This document shows, piece after piece, positions 11,895 to 20,281 of a DNA stretch of 64,000 nucleotides. The position numbers were made by a program, and so were the translations under genes. Positions within the stretch are counted from its first letter, which is position 1. Each line of letters begins with the position of its first letter. Under the pieces are notes generated by a model. The model was given only the letters and a program-made list of their open reading frames with translations, had not been told where the DNA came from and did no database searches. Origin of the DNA: Daejeonella sp. H1SJ63 (GTDB lineage: Bacteria > Bacteroidota > Bacteroidia > Sphingobacteriales > Sphingobacteriaceae); the NCBI RefSeq assembly GCF_029360775.1, contig NZ_JARKMZ010000037.1, positions 18,878 through 82,877 on the forward strand, read 5' to 3'.

Positions 11895-13265
11895 TTATTT
11901 GCTCAATTCTGCAAAATACTTGTGAAAAAGAGGAATAGTTTCAATTCCCTTGTAAAAATTGGCTATGTCAAACTTCTCGTTTGGAGAATGCAAATTATCA
12001 CTATCAAGTCCAAAGCCCATTAAAACAGTTTTAACCCCAAGTTCTCTCTCAAACAATGCTACAATTGGAATACTTCCCCCACCTCTTGTAGGAATTGGAT
12101 CTTTTCCGAATGACTCAAAAATCGCTTTTTGAGCAGCTTTATAGGCAATACTGTCGGTTGGTGTTACAACCGGCTCTCCGCCATGATGCGGATTAACCTT
12201 TACTTTAACACTATTAGGGGCAATACTTTCAAAGTGATCTTTAAAAAGTTTCGTAATCTTCTCTGAACTCTGATTAGGGACAAGACGCATTGATATCTTC
12301 GCAAATGCTTTGGAAGGAAGTACAGTTTTCGCTCCTTCTCCGGTATAACCACCCCAGATTCCATTCACCTCCAGTGTGGGGCGAGTACCGGTCCGCTCCA
12401 AAGTTGAATACCCCTTTTCCCCCCATAACTCTTCTACTTTGAGATCTTTTTTATATTCTTCCTCATCAAATGGAGCTTTATTCAACATTTCACGTTCCTG
12501 AGCACTCAAGTCTATCACCTCATCATAAAAGCCTGGGATAGTAATATGATTATTCTCGTCATGGAGGGAGGCGATTAGCTTTGAAAGAACAGTAGCTGGA
12601 TTTGCTACTGCACCGCCATAAACCCCTGAATGTAAATCACGATCAGGACCAGTCACCTCAACTTCAACGTATGATAGTCCACGCAAACCAGTCTCTAATG
12701 AAGGATGATCCATACTAATCATCGAAGTATCAGATATCAATACGACATCAGCCTTGAGTTTTTCCTTATTCTCTGATACGAATATTCCAAGATTACCGGA
12801 CCCCACCTCCTCTTCTCCCTCAATCATAAATTTGATATTACATGGCAAAGTATTCGTCCTCATCATCAGTTCGAAAGCCTTGACATGCATATAAAATTGC
12901 CCTTTATCATCACAGGCACCACGTGCATAAATCTTTTCATCACGAACAGTTGGTTCGAACGGAGGCGTGTGCCAAAGTCCCAAAGGATCCGGAGGCTGAA
13001 CATCGTAATGACCATAAACTAAAACTGTTGGCAGAGAATTACTAATAATCTTTTCTCCATAAACAATTGGATAGCCCTCGGTTGGACAGATTTCAACTTT
13101 TTCAGCACCTGCAGACTTCAACTTTTCAGCGACATAACCAGCTGTCTTAAGCATATCTTCTTTATACTTAGGATCTGCGCTAATTGACTGAAAGCGAAGA
13201 AGTTCAAATAGTTCCTCTAAAAATCGTTGTCTATTATCATTTACATACTGTCTGATTACGTGCAT
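11895..13265 (-). CDS. M20 family dipeptidase (CNDP-like)
   Basis: 456 residues. Di-zinc M20 peptidase: first metal His in 'VYGHYDVQPP' about residue 86, bridging Asp in 'GACDDKGQ', the catalytic/ligand glutamates in 'EGEEEVGSGNL' about 149, and a late ligand His in 'DSDNLHSPNE' about 430. The inserted dimerisation domain (about 190-350) contains 'DLHSGVYGG'. It is most like carnosinase/cytosolic non-specific dipeptidases. No signal peptide: cytoplasmic. Together with the epimerase it could complete use of murein- or protein-derived dipeptides. ATG at 13265, with a -7 box just upstream. Confidence 0.9.
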   Translation of the reverse strand: MHVIRQYVNDNRQRFLEELFELLRFQSISADPKYKEDMLKTAGYVAEKLKSAGAEKVEICPTEGYPIVYGEKIISNSLPTVLVYGHYDVQPPDPLGLWHTPPFEPTVRDEKIYARGACDDKGQFYMHVKAFELMMRTNTLPCNIKFMIEGEEEVGSGNLGIFVSENKEKLKADVVLISDTSMISMDHPSLETGLRGLSYVEVEVTGPDRDLHSGVYGGAVANPATVLSKLIASLHDENNHITIPGFYDEVIDLSAQEREMLNKAPFDEEEYKKDLKVEELWGEKGYSTLERTGTRPTLEVNGIWGGYTGEGAKTVLPSKAFAKISMRLVPNQSSEKITKLFKDHFESIAPNSVKVKVNPHHGGEPVVTPTDSIAYKAAQKAIFESFGKDPIPTRGGGSIPIVALFERELGVKTVLMGFGLDSDNLHSPNEKFDIANFYKGIETIPLFHKYFAELSK

Positions 13266-13281
13266 ATTAATTGGTTTTGTG

Positions 13282-13289
13282 CAAAGATA
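13282..13289 (-). promoter_or_regulatory. -7 box for the M20 dipeptidase gene
   Basis: On the minus strand this reads TATCTTTG, an exact TAnnTTTG match, 16 bases before the ATG. The -33 element is not clear. Confidence 0.45.
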
Positions 13290-13333
13290 GGAATATACAA
13301 ACAGTACCCATCCTCAAAAATCCGTCAAGCTAG

Positions 13334-13510
13334 TTAATCCCAACTTGCCAATCTTTTATCAGCAGTCTTATCTAAAAAATTTGAATTGGAGAGACTATTT
13401 TTCATCAACAACTTTGTACTTTCAGCTAAAGAAATATTACTATTTTGAAACACTGAAATACCTAATGAGACAAATCCAGTTATTACTATTGCAATTATTA
13501 TTTTCTTCAT
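13334..13510 (-). CDS. Small exported peptide, 58 residues
   Basis: A short gene on the minus strand: MKKIIIAIVITGFVSLGISV as hydrophobic leader, then FQNSNISLAESTKLLMKNSL and a tail ending DKRLASWD. Basic start, long hydrophobic core and small mature part fit a secreted or membrane-tethered peptide. The layout loosely recalls the NVEALA-type short exported peptides of Bacteroidota (leader followed by an 'S-x-x-N-I-x-L' segment), but the NVEALA motif itself is missing. It lies 70 bases downstream of the 85-residue lipoprotein gene, probably in the same transcript. Both are divergent from the TPR/DHp gene. Function unknown. Confidence 0.55.
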   Translation of the reverse strand: MKKIIIAIVITGFVSLGISVFQNSNISLAESTKLLMKNSLSNSNFLDKTADKRLASWD

Positions 13511-13580
13511 GATCCATTTTTTTGAGCCAATTTATTTTATTAACTAATACTTTAGAAGTCTAAACAGAAATCAAAAACTA

Positions 13581-13838
13581 TTAATTATTTCTCGTCATTG
13601 GTCTTATCGGCATTTTCGAATTTAAAATTGAATCTAATTTAGTTATTTGATCAGCTTCCGTTCCCACAACATTATCAACTCCATTTAGGTCCCAACCTGC
13701 CCCACATCCTGTACACAAAATTTTCGATTCCACTCCATTTATTTTTTCTTCAACTTCTGGCTTCAATGATTGATCCTTTTCACAGGAACTGAACACCACT
13801 GCTCCAATAACAAATAAGGCAAATAATATCTTTCTCAT
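13581..13838 (-). CDS. Small lipoprotein peptide, 85 residues
   Basis: 85 residues with a clear lipoprotein signal (MRKILFALFVIGAVVFSSC, lipid-Cys 19). The mature part is about 66 residues, acidic at first, then a 'CTGCGAGWDLNG' segment with two Cys separated by two residues, ending 'RPMTRNN'. No known domain recognised. The CxxC could form a disulfide or bind metal. It is the first gene of a two-gene minus-strand unit with the 58-residue peptide, starting 161 bases from the divergent TPR protein. I infer a signalling or accessory peptide; nothing in the sequence proves this. Confidence 0.6.
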   Translation of the reverse strand: MRKILFALFVIGAVVFSSCEKDQSLKPEVEEKINGVESKILCTGCGAGWDLNGVDNVVGTEADQITKLDSILNSKMPIRPMTRNN

Positions 13839-13933
13839 GATTTTTGGGGTTAATTATACTATTGTTTATTATTTTATATTATATCTATATTGCATGCACA
13901 TTAGTTAGCCGATCGTTTAAAATTTTTGTTTCT

Positions 13934-13941
13934 TAATTTTG
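13934..13941 (+). promoter_or_regulatory. -7 box upstream of the TPR/DHp gene
   Basis: TAATTTTG matches TAnnTTTG exactly, 58 bases before the ATG at 14000, within the AT-rich intergenic region shared with the divergent peptide genes. The -33 element is not clear. Confidence 0.35.
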
Positions 13942-13999
13942 TTTAAAGATATAAAAAAGGGCATAATAACTTGTTTTAAACTTGCAATCGAAATTTACA

Positions 14000-15463
14000 A
14001 TGAAATTAATTTACATTTTCATTTCGGTATTTTTAGTCCTTCTAGATAATAATACTCCAAAAGAAGCAAAAAAATCCAATAATTCAACAGGGCAAATTGA
14101 CACATCTTTGGTTATTAAATTAAATCAAGATGCCTATAACAACAGATTAACTAATCCAGATTTAACTATTATTCAAGGGGAAAAAGCTCTATTAATAGCT
14201 GAAAAATTAAAATACAAGACTGGTATTGCAGAAGCCCACAGGGTATTAGGAATCGGGAAATATTATTTAAATCAAATAGACTCCTCAATAGAAAGCTATT
14301 TGACAGCATTAGCCTTCTTTAAAGAAGAAAACGACCTTGTAGGACAAGCAAAAGTTTACAATAATATAGGAAATTTATATCGTGATTTAGACAATAAAAA
14401 ATCACTATATTATTTCAACAAATCACTTAATATAGCCAAAAAACTTCAGATAAAGGAACTTATAGCAGGCCTATACCTTAATATAGGTACAGTAAATCAA
14501 CGAATGCAAAATTACAGTAGAGCATTATTATTCTACAAACATAGTTTGCATTTATTCACCATTTTAGGGAATATTGTTGGAATTGTTCAAAGTCAACAAA
14601 ATCTTGGATTAATTTATCTAAATATTCAGCAATTTGATACTGCCGAACAATATCTAATTAAAGCAAAAAAACAAGCCTATGAATTCAAACTCTATAACTC
14701 CATTGCAAGTATAAACTTGACTCTTAGTTCAGTTTATATAGCAAAAAAAAGTTTTCACAACGCAGAAGTTGCTATCAATGAAGGCATGATTTATGCCCAA
14801 AAGGTTAAAGATCCCAAATTAGTTTATAACCTAACATTAACTTCTTATAAGCTAGAAAACACCCGAAAAAACTATCAACTTGCACTTCATTATCTTAAAA
14901 AAGTATATCAGCAAGATAGTGTTACTTATAAGAGCAATGTCTCGGATAAAATTAGTCTATTAGAAGCCCAACACAGACAACTGGAAAAACAAAAAGAAAA
15001 TGAACTTACTATTGCCAAACAAAAATATGCACAAATCTTATTTTGGGCAAGTAGCTTAGTGGCGTTGTTAGCATTTTTTGTTATATTTCTATTAGTTAGG
15101 AATGTGAAAAAATCTACGAATACAAATAAGGAACTAACACGCCTCAACCTCGAAATATCAAAACAAAAGGATGATTTAGATAAAATCAACCAGAACTTGG
15201 AAGAAATAATCAGCGAAAGGACAAAAGATCTAAAAGTAAAAAACAAAAAGCTTTCCGAATACTCCTCCCACTTGTCACATCAGGTGAGAAGTCCGGTAGC
15301 CAGCTTAAAGGGATTAATGCTTTTGGAAAAGGATGATCTGATTGATAAAGAAGAGTTCATTGAACAAATGTCTATATGTATACATGACCTTGATGACAAA
15401 ATAATCAACATTAACGAAAATTTGAATAATCCTTCAAAACCAAGTTTAATAAATGAAGATTAA
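14000..15463 (+). CDS. TPR sensor protein with DHp domain but no kinase ATPase domain
   Basis: 487 residues from the ATG at 14000 (an in-frame TTG at 13982 would add six). Hydrophobic leader 1-15, then six or so tetratricopeptide repeats (about 45-320; 'AKVYNNIGNLYRDL', 'AGLYLNIGTVNQRM', 'VQSQQNLGLIYLNI'), a coiled coil, one transmembrane helix about 345-367 ('ILFWASSLVALLAFFVIFLL'), a second coiled coil, and a dimerisation/phosphotransfer helix pair with SHQVRSPVASLKGL about 423-436. The phosphoacceptor His is followed by Gln rather than the usual Glu/Asp, and the protein ends about 45 residues later, where a HATPase_c domain should begin. So the TPR part is periplasmic and the DHp cytoplasmic. 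It could be a receptor acting through another kinase. The gene is visibly AT-richer than its flanks, which suggests transfer. Confidence 0.78.
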   Translation: MKLIYIFISVFLVLLDNNTPKEAKKSNNSTGQIDTSLVIKLNQDAYNNRLTNPDLTIIQGEKALLIAEKLKYKTGIAEAHRVLGIGKYYLNQIDSSIESYLTALAFFKEENDLVGQAKVYNNIGNLYRDLDNKKSLYYFNKSLNIAKKLQIKELIAGLYLNIGTVNQRMQNYSRALLFYKHSLHLFTILGNIVGIVQSQQNLGLIYLNIQQFDTAEQYLIKAKKQAYEFKLYNSIASINLTLSSVYIAKKSFHNAEVAINEGMIYAQKVKDPKLVYNLTLTSYKLENTRKNYQLALHYLKKVYQQDSVTYKSNVSDKISLLEAQHRQLEKQKENELTIAKQKYAQILFWASSLVALLAFFVIFLLVRNVKKSTNTNKELTRLNLEISKQKDDLDKINQNLEEIISERTKDLKVKNKKLSEYSSHLSHQVRSPVASLKGLMLLEKDDLIDKEEFIEQMSICIHDLDDKIININENLNNPSKPSLINED

Positions 15464-15593
15464 AATTATTTTTTGCCTTGATTTAATCATCTCTATATTC
15501 TCCCCTTCAAGATAAATATCCTGAGTATTCGGTTCCCTGATCCTTAATCTCAAATCTCTTTCTTAATTTAGCGCGTTAAAACAGGAGCAGATT

Positions 15594-17861
15594 TTGGATT
15601 ATTTAGACGGATTAAATCCTTCACAAAGAGCAGCAGTCGAACAAACAGAGGGGCCGGTAATGATTGTTGCAGGTGCCGGTTCAGGGAAAACAAGAGTAAT
15701 AACCTACAGGGTTGCCCATCTGATTAGAAAAGGTATTGATCCTTTCAACATTTTGGTTCTTACTTTCACAAACAAGGCGGCTAAAGAAATGCGGGAAAGA
15801 ATCATGAAGGTTGTTGGAGCCGAAGCAAAGAATATTTGGATGGGTACATTTCACTCAGTATTTGCCAAAATACTCAGAGTTGAAGCTGAAAAAATTGGGT
15901 ATCCTAAAAATTTCACAATCTATGATACCGATGACAGTAAGAGTCTGATTAGAACAATCCTGAAAGAGATGCAATTAGATGACAAACTGTATAATGCCAA
16001 TTATGTTTACAACAGAATCTCATCTTCAAAAAACAATCTGATATCACCCTCCGAATATTCCAAAAATGAACATATTAAAGCCGAAGATTTTTCTTCAGGC
16101 AGAGGTATGATGGGTGAAATTTATCAAACATACGCTCAAAGATGCTATAAAGCCGGGGCGATGGATTTTGATGATTTGCTTTTTAAAACCAATGTACTGC
16201 TGCGCGAACATCCAGAAGTACTTTACAAGTACCAGAATAAGTTCAAATATTTGATGGTTGATGAGTATCAGGATACTAACTATTCTCAGTATCTGATTGT
16301 AAAAAAACTTGCTGCAAACAATGAAAATCTCTGCGTTGTAGGCGATGATGCGCAAAGTATTTATGCATTTAGAGGAGCCAATATTCAGAATATTCTCAAC
16401 TTTGAAAAAGACTATCCCGATCTCAAAGTATTTAAGCTTGAACAAAATTATCGTTCTACGCAAAACATAGTTAATGTTGCTAATAGTATTATTGCCAACA
16501 ATAAAAATCAGCTGAAGAAATCTGTATTTTCCGCGAATGAAACCGGAGATAAAATAAAAGTATGCAGAGCTTTCAGCGATAATGAAGAGGGAAAGACCGT
16601 AGCTGAAGCTATTGTGAATGAACAAGCATTGACGGGTGCTAAATATCATGATTTTGCGATCCTGTACAGAACCAATGCTCAATCAAGAGCTATGGAAGAG
16701 GCCCTCCGAAAACTTAATGTTCCTTACAAAATTTATGGTGGGCTTTCATTCTATCAAAGGAAAGAGATTAAAGACCTCATTGCTTATTTCAGACTTACAT
16801 TCAATCCTAATGACGAAGAAGCTATAAAACGTATCATAAACTATCCTCGCAGAGGAATCGGCGATACGACAATTGAAAGGATAATGATTGCTGCAGACCA
16901 GAATAACTTAACTCTTTGGGAGGTTATTTGTGATGCACAAAAATATCTTGACTCCAGAAGTTCAGGCGCTGTTGCAGGATTTGCATCGCTTATACAGAGT
17001 TTTCAGGTTATGACCAAAACTCATTCAGCCTATGATACAGCTCTGCATATTGCTCAGCATTCAACATTATTGAAAGAACTTTATTCTGATAAGTCAGTGG
17101 AAGGTCTGGCCAGATATGAAAATATCCAGGAATTACTCAATGGTATAAAGGAATTCAGTGAAAGGGAAGATATTGAAGATCGGGGCCTTGATATTTTCAT
17201 GCAGGATATAGCTCTCCTTACCAATGATGATAATGACAAGAACCCGGATGCCGATACTGTATCCTTAATGACCATTCATTCATCAAAAGGTCTTGAATTT
17301 GATAATGTATTTGTAGTAGGCCTTGAAGAGAATCTATTCCCATCTCAAATGTCATTAAGTTCAAGGACTGACCTGGAGGAAGAACGCAGATTATTTTATG
17401 TGGCAGTTACCCGGGCTGGTAAAAAACTAACTCTGTCTTATGCAACTTCAAGATATCGCTGGGGAACATTAACCAGTTGTGAACCTAGCCGTTTTATCGA
17501 AGAAATAGATGCCCAATATCTCGAACTGGACTTTAGACAAGCAACAAAACAGGGAAATCCTTTTTCTGGTGAAGAACGGTCGCCCTGGCAGCAAAAAGAG
17601 ATGTTCAGTAAGCCTAAGCCAGCTATAACTCCACGTACCGCCTCCATATTACCGAAAGCCCACGTGCCCAGCGAAGGCTTCGCACCATCCGACACTTCGG
17701 GTCTGCAGGTAGGTATGGAAGTTGAGCATGAACGTTTTGGATTTGGTAAAGTTTTGAATCTGGAAGGCAGTAAACCCGACATAAAAGCAACAATTTTCTT
17801 TAAAGAATTAGGACAGAAGCAATTATTGCTAAAATTTGCTAAATTGAAAATTATAAAATAA
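15594..17861 (+). CDS. UvrD/PcrA-type superfamily 1 DNA helicase
   Basis: 755 residues starting at TTG 15594, supported by an AGGAG at 15583-15587 and a family-typical N-terminus (DYLDGLNPSQRAAVEQTEG). Helicase motifs in order: Q motif, I GAGSGKT about 30, Ia 'TFTNKAAKEM', II 'VDEYQDTN' about 222, III 'GDDAQSIYAFRGA' about 250, IV 'EQNYRST' about 282, V 'MTIHSSKGLEF' about 560, VI 'YVAVTRA' about 602. A C-terminal PcrA-like Tudor-type domain about 700-755 ('GMEVEHERFGFGKVLNLEG') is the RNA-polymerase-binding part in PcrA. 3'-5' helicase for excision repair and replication-conflict handling. Whether to call it uvrD or pcrA is a naming matter. Confidence 0.93.
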   Translation: MDYLDGLNPSQRAAVEQTEGPVMIVAGAGSGKTRVITYRVAHLIRKGIDPFNILVLTFTNKAAKEMRERIMKVVGAEAKNIWMGTFHSVFAKILRVEAEKIGYPKNFTIYDTDDSKSLIRTILKEMQLDDKLYNANYVYNRISSSKNNLISPSEYSKNEHIKAEDFSSGRGMMGEIYQTYAQRCYKAGAMDFDDLLFKTNVLLREHPEVLYKYQNKFKYLMVDEYQDTNYSQYLIVKKLAANNENLCVVGDDAQSIYAFRGANIQNILNFEKDYPDLKVFKLEQNYRSTQNIVNVANSIIANNKNQLKKSVFSANETGDKIKVCRAFSDNEEGKTVAEAIVNEQALTGAKYHDFAILYRTNAQSRAMEEALRKLNVPYKIYGGLSFYQRKEIKDLIAYFRLTFNPNDEEAIKRIINYPRRGIGDTTIERIMIAADQNNLTLWEVICDAQKYLDSRSSGAVAGFASLIQSFQVMTKTHSAYDTALHIAQHSTLLKELYSDKSVEGLARYENIQELLNGIKEFSEREDIEDRGLDIFMQDIALLTNDDNDKNPDADTVSLMTIHSSKGLEFDNVFVVGLEENLFPSQMSLSSRTDLEEERRLFYVAVTRAGKKLTLSYATSRYRWGTLTSCEPSRFIEEIDAQYLELDFRQATKQGNPFSGEERSPWQQKEMFSKPKPAITPRTASILPKAHVPSEGFAPSDTSGLQVGMEVEHERFGFGKVLNLEGSKPDIKATIFFKELGQKQLLLKFAKLKIIK

Positions 17862-17925
17862 AATCAAAATCGCTGATTTAAGCTTTTAAACCGCATATTT
17901 AAGCTGGCGATAATTTAAAAATACA

Positions 17926-18603
17926 ATGACATTCGATTATAATACCACCAGGAAAAAGTTAATCCTTGCCGAATATGGACGTAATGTTCAAAATATGGTC
18001 AAATATATTGTTGATCTTCCCACTAAAGAAGAGCGCAACCGATATGCTCAGGTAGTTATTGATCTGATGGGGTTCTTAAACCCTCATCTTCGTGATGTCG
18101 CTGATTTCAAGCATAAATTATGGGATCATTTACATATTATTTCTGACTTCAAAATAGATGTGGATTCGCCCTATCCAAAACCATCTGAAGATGCAATTCG
18201 CTTTAAACCAGCACCTCTTTCGTACCCTCAACAAAGGATAAAGTACAAACATTATGGTAAAACAGTAGAACTAATGATTACCCGTGCTAAAGCGATTGAA
18301 GATCCTGCCCGTAAACAAGCTATGGTACAATCCATCGCAAATTTCATGAAAATGGCATATGTTACATGGAATAAAGATAGTGTAGCTGATGAAACTATTA
18401 TCAAAGACCTCAGAGAGATGTCTAACGGTGCTCTGCATTTGGAGGAAAATGTAAACCTTCAACGTGTGGAGGTAAGACAAGCTTCAAATTCCGGACGTCA
18501 AAGAAACAGCAGTCAAAACAAAGGACGTCAAAACAGCAGCAACAGGAATAATTCAGGATCTAATCGTCAGAGAGGTAATAACCCGGGAGGCAAGAGATAC
18601 TGA
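17926..18603 (+). CDS. DUF4290 family protein
   Basis: 225 residues. The first 180 residues match the Bacteroidota family DUF4290 (start 'DYNTTRKKLILAEYGRNVQNMVKYI', quoted in part; 'LMGFLNPHLRDVADFKHKLWDHL' type core; 'ITRAKAIEDPARKQ'). The tail (about 185-225) is low-complexity, rich in Asn, Ser, Gly, Arg and Gln, and looks disordered and possibly RNA-binding. Function unknown; it is usually found directly upstream of murA in Sphingobacteria and Flavobacteria, as here (177 bases away). No signal peptide. Confidence 0.85.
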   Translation: MTFDYNTTRKKLILAEYGRNVQNMVKYIVDLPTKEERNRYAQVVIDLMGFLNPHLRDVADFKHKLWDHLHIISDFKIDVDSPYPKPSEDAIRFKPAPLSYPQQRIKYKHYGKTVELMITRAKAIEDPARKQAMVQSIANFMKMAYVTWNKDSVADETIIKDLREMSNGALHLEENVNLQRVEVRQASNSGRQRNSSQNKGRQNSSNRNNSGSNRQRGNNPGGKRY

Positions 18604-18780
18604 TAAACCTCAATTAAACTTTACAGATTAGCACTTTTGAACTTCTTGCATGGAGTTGTTGTTCGAATCTTTTCATGATTCATAGAACACAAATTCTCAT
18701 TATATTTATTGATTGAAAATTAATTTTCAGAATTAAATTCATTCTAACCGAAACCATTTTATTAATTTTTTATTATACAA

Positions 18781-20106
18781 ATGAACGCATTTGAAATTGT
18801 TGGTGGCAAACCTCTTAAGGGAGAAATTATTCCTCAGGGAGCGAAAAACGAAGCATTACAAATTATTTCAGCAGTATTGCTCACTGAAGAGAAAATTACG
18901 ATCAGCAATATTCCCGACATCCAGGATGTCAATAAACTCATAGAATTAATTGGGGATTTGGGTGTAAAGACAGAACGAATCAATAAGGACACCTACACTT
19001 TTGAAGCAAAGAACATTAACCTTGATTTTTTTCAATCTGCCGCATTTAAATCCAAAGGCGGAAGCTTAAGAGGATCAATTATGATTGTAGGTCCCCTGCT
19101 TGCACGTTTTGGTAAAGCTGCCATCCCAAAGCCAGGCGGAGATAAAATTGGCCGACGAAGGTTAGATACTCACTTTTTAGGTTTTGAAAAATTGGGGGCG
19201 AAATTTGTATTCGATAAGAAAACGAATTTTTTCAACGTAGATGCCAGTAATTTACAAGGCGCTTATATTCTCCTCGATGAAGCTTCAGTAACCGGTACGG
19301 CTAATGTGGTAATGGCAGCAGTCCTTGCAAAAGGAATAACAACTATTTATAACGCAGCTTGCGAGCCATACCTTCAGCAATTATGTAAAATGCTGAACCG
19401 TATGGGTGCAAAGATCTCGGGTATTGGATCAAACCTCTTAAAAATTGAAGGAGTTAAGAAATTAGGCGGTACTGAACACAGATTATTGCCTGACATGATT
19501 GAAATTGGTTCTTTTATTGGACTTGCTGCCATGACCGAGTCAGAGATCACCATTAAAAATGTCCATTATGAAGAATTGGGGATGATTCCCGCAGTTTTCA
19601 AAAGACTAGGTATACAATTTGAACTTAGAGGAGATGATATCTATATTCCTGCTCAAAAACATTACGAAATTGAAACTTTTATTGATGGATCAATCATGAC
19701 CATTGCCGATGCGCCATGGCCTGGTTTTACACCGGATCTCTTAAGCATTATGCTCGTTGTTGCCACTCAATCTAAAGGAAATGTCCTGATACATCAGAAG
19801 ATGTTCGAAAGCAGATTGTTCTTCGTAGATAAACTGATTGATATGGGTGCCCAAATCATCCTTTGCGACCCGCACCGTGCAACAGTTATCGGGCTCGACA
19901 AAAAGGTAAAACTGCGTGGCATCGAAATGACATCTCCTGATATCAGAGCGGGAGTTTCTTTACTAATTGCTGCACTTTCAGCACAAGGAAAATCAGTTAT
20001 CCATAATATTGAACAAATTGAACGAGGCTATCAGGATATAGATGTCAGGTTAAGGGCCCTCGGAGCAGACATTAAACGTATTGTTGCCACCACCAAACCT
20101 CATTAA
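18781..20106 (+). CDS. murA: UDP-N-acetylglucosamine 1-carboxyvinyltransferase
   Basis: 441 residues, full length for MurA. It transfers enolpyruvate from PEP to UDP-GlcNAc, the first committed step of peptidoglycan synthesis. Marks: 'PQGAKNEALQII' with the catalytic Lys-Asn near residue 22, 'RGSIMIVGPLLARFGKAAIP' region about 96, and 'DIRAGVSLLIAAL' about 385. The flexible loop that normally reads PGGCxIGxRPxDxH here reads PGGDKIGRRRLDTH: Asp 121 replaces the Cys that fosfomycin alkylates. Enzymes with Asp there (for example in mycobacteria) are active but fosfomycin-insensitive, so insensitivity is predicted. A terminator follows. Confidence 0.95.
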   Translation: MNAFEIVGGKPLKGEIIPQGAKNEALQIISAVLLTEEKITISNIPDIQDVNKLIELIGDLGVKTERINKDTYTFEAKNINLDFFQSAAFKSKGGSLRGSIMIVGPLLARFGKAAIPKPGGDKIGRRRLDTHFLGFEKLGAKFVFDKKTNFFNVDASNLQGAYILLDEASVTGTANVVMAAVLAKGITTIYNAACEPYLQQLCKMLNRMGAKISGIGSNLLKIEGVKKLGGTEHRLLPDMIEIGSFIGLAAMTESEITIKNVHYEELGMIPAVFKRLGIQFELRGDDIYIPAQKHYEIETFIDGSIMTIADAPWPGFTPDLLSIMLVVATQSKGNVLIHQKMFESRLFFVDKLIDMGAQIILCDPHRATVIGLDKKVKLRGIEMTSPDIRAGVSLLIAALSAQGKSVIHNIEQIERGYQDIDVRLRALGADIKRIVATTKPH

Positions 20107-20131
20107 TCCTGAATCCAAATAAAAAAATCTC

Positions 20132-20164
20132 AAAAACCGGACTACTAAATCAGCCCGGTTTTTT
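20132..20164 (+). terminator. Terminator after murA
   Basis: Nine-base arms aaaaaccgg (20132-20140) and ccggttttt (20155-20163) around a 14-base loop, with the T run as part of the right arm. It lies 26 bases past the murA stop. Confidence 0.75.
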
Positions 20165-20281
20165 ATTTAATAAAGGCCTGGCCTCTGTTCAATTCAGAAC
20201 TTCTACATTTATATATCTGTTTACTTTTTGAGCGCATACTATTAATTTAGAAAAAGAAACATAACCAATCACAGGCATACA

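Noticed and set aside
16095..16682. 195-codon frame on the minus strand
   Set aside because: Lies wholly within the helicase gene and has no family likeness; it is the antisense of well-conserved motifs.
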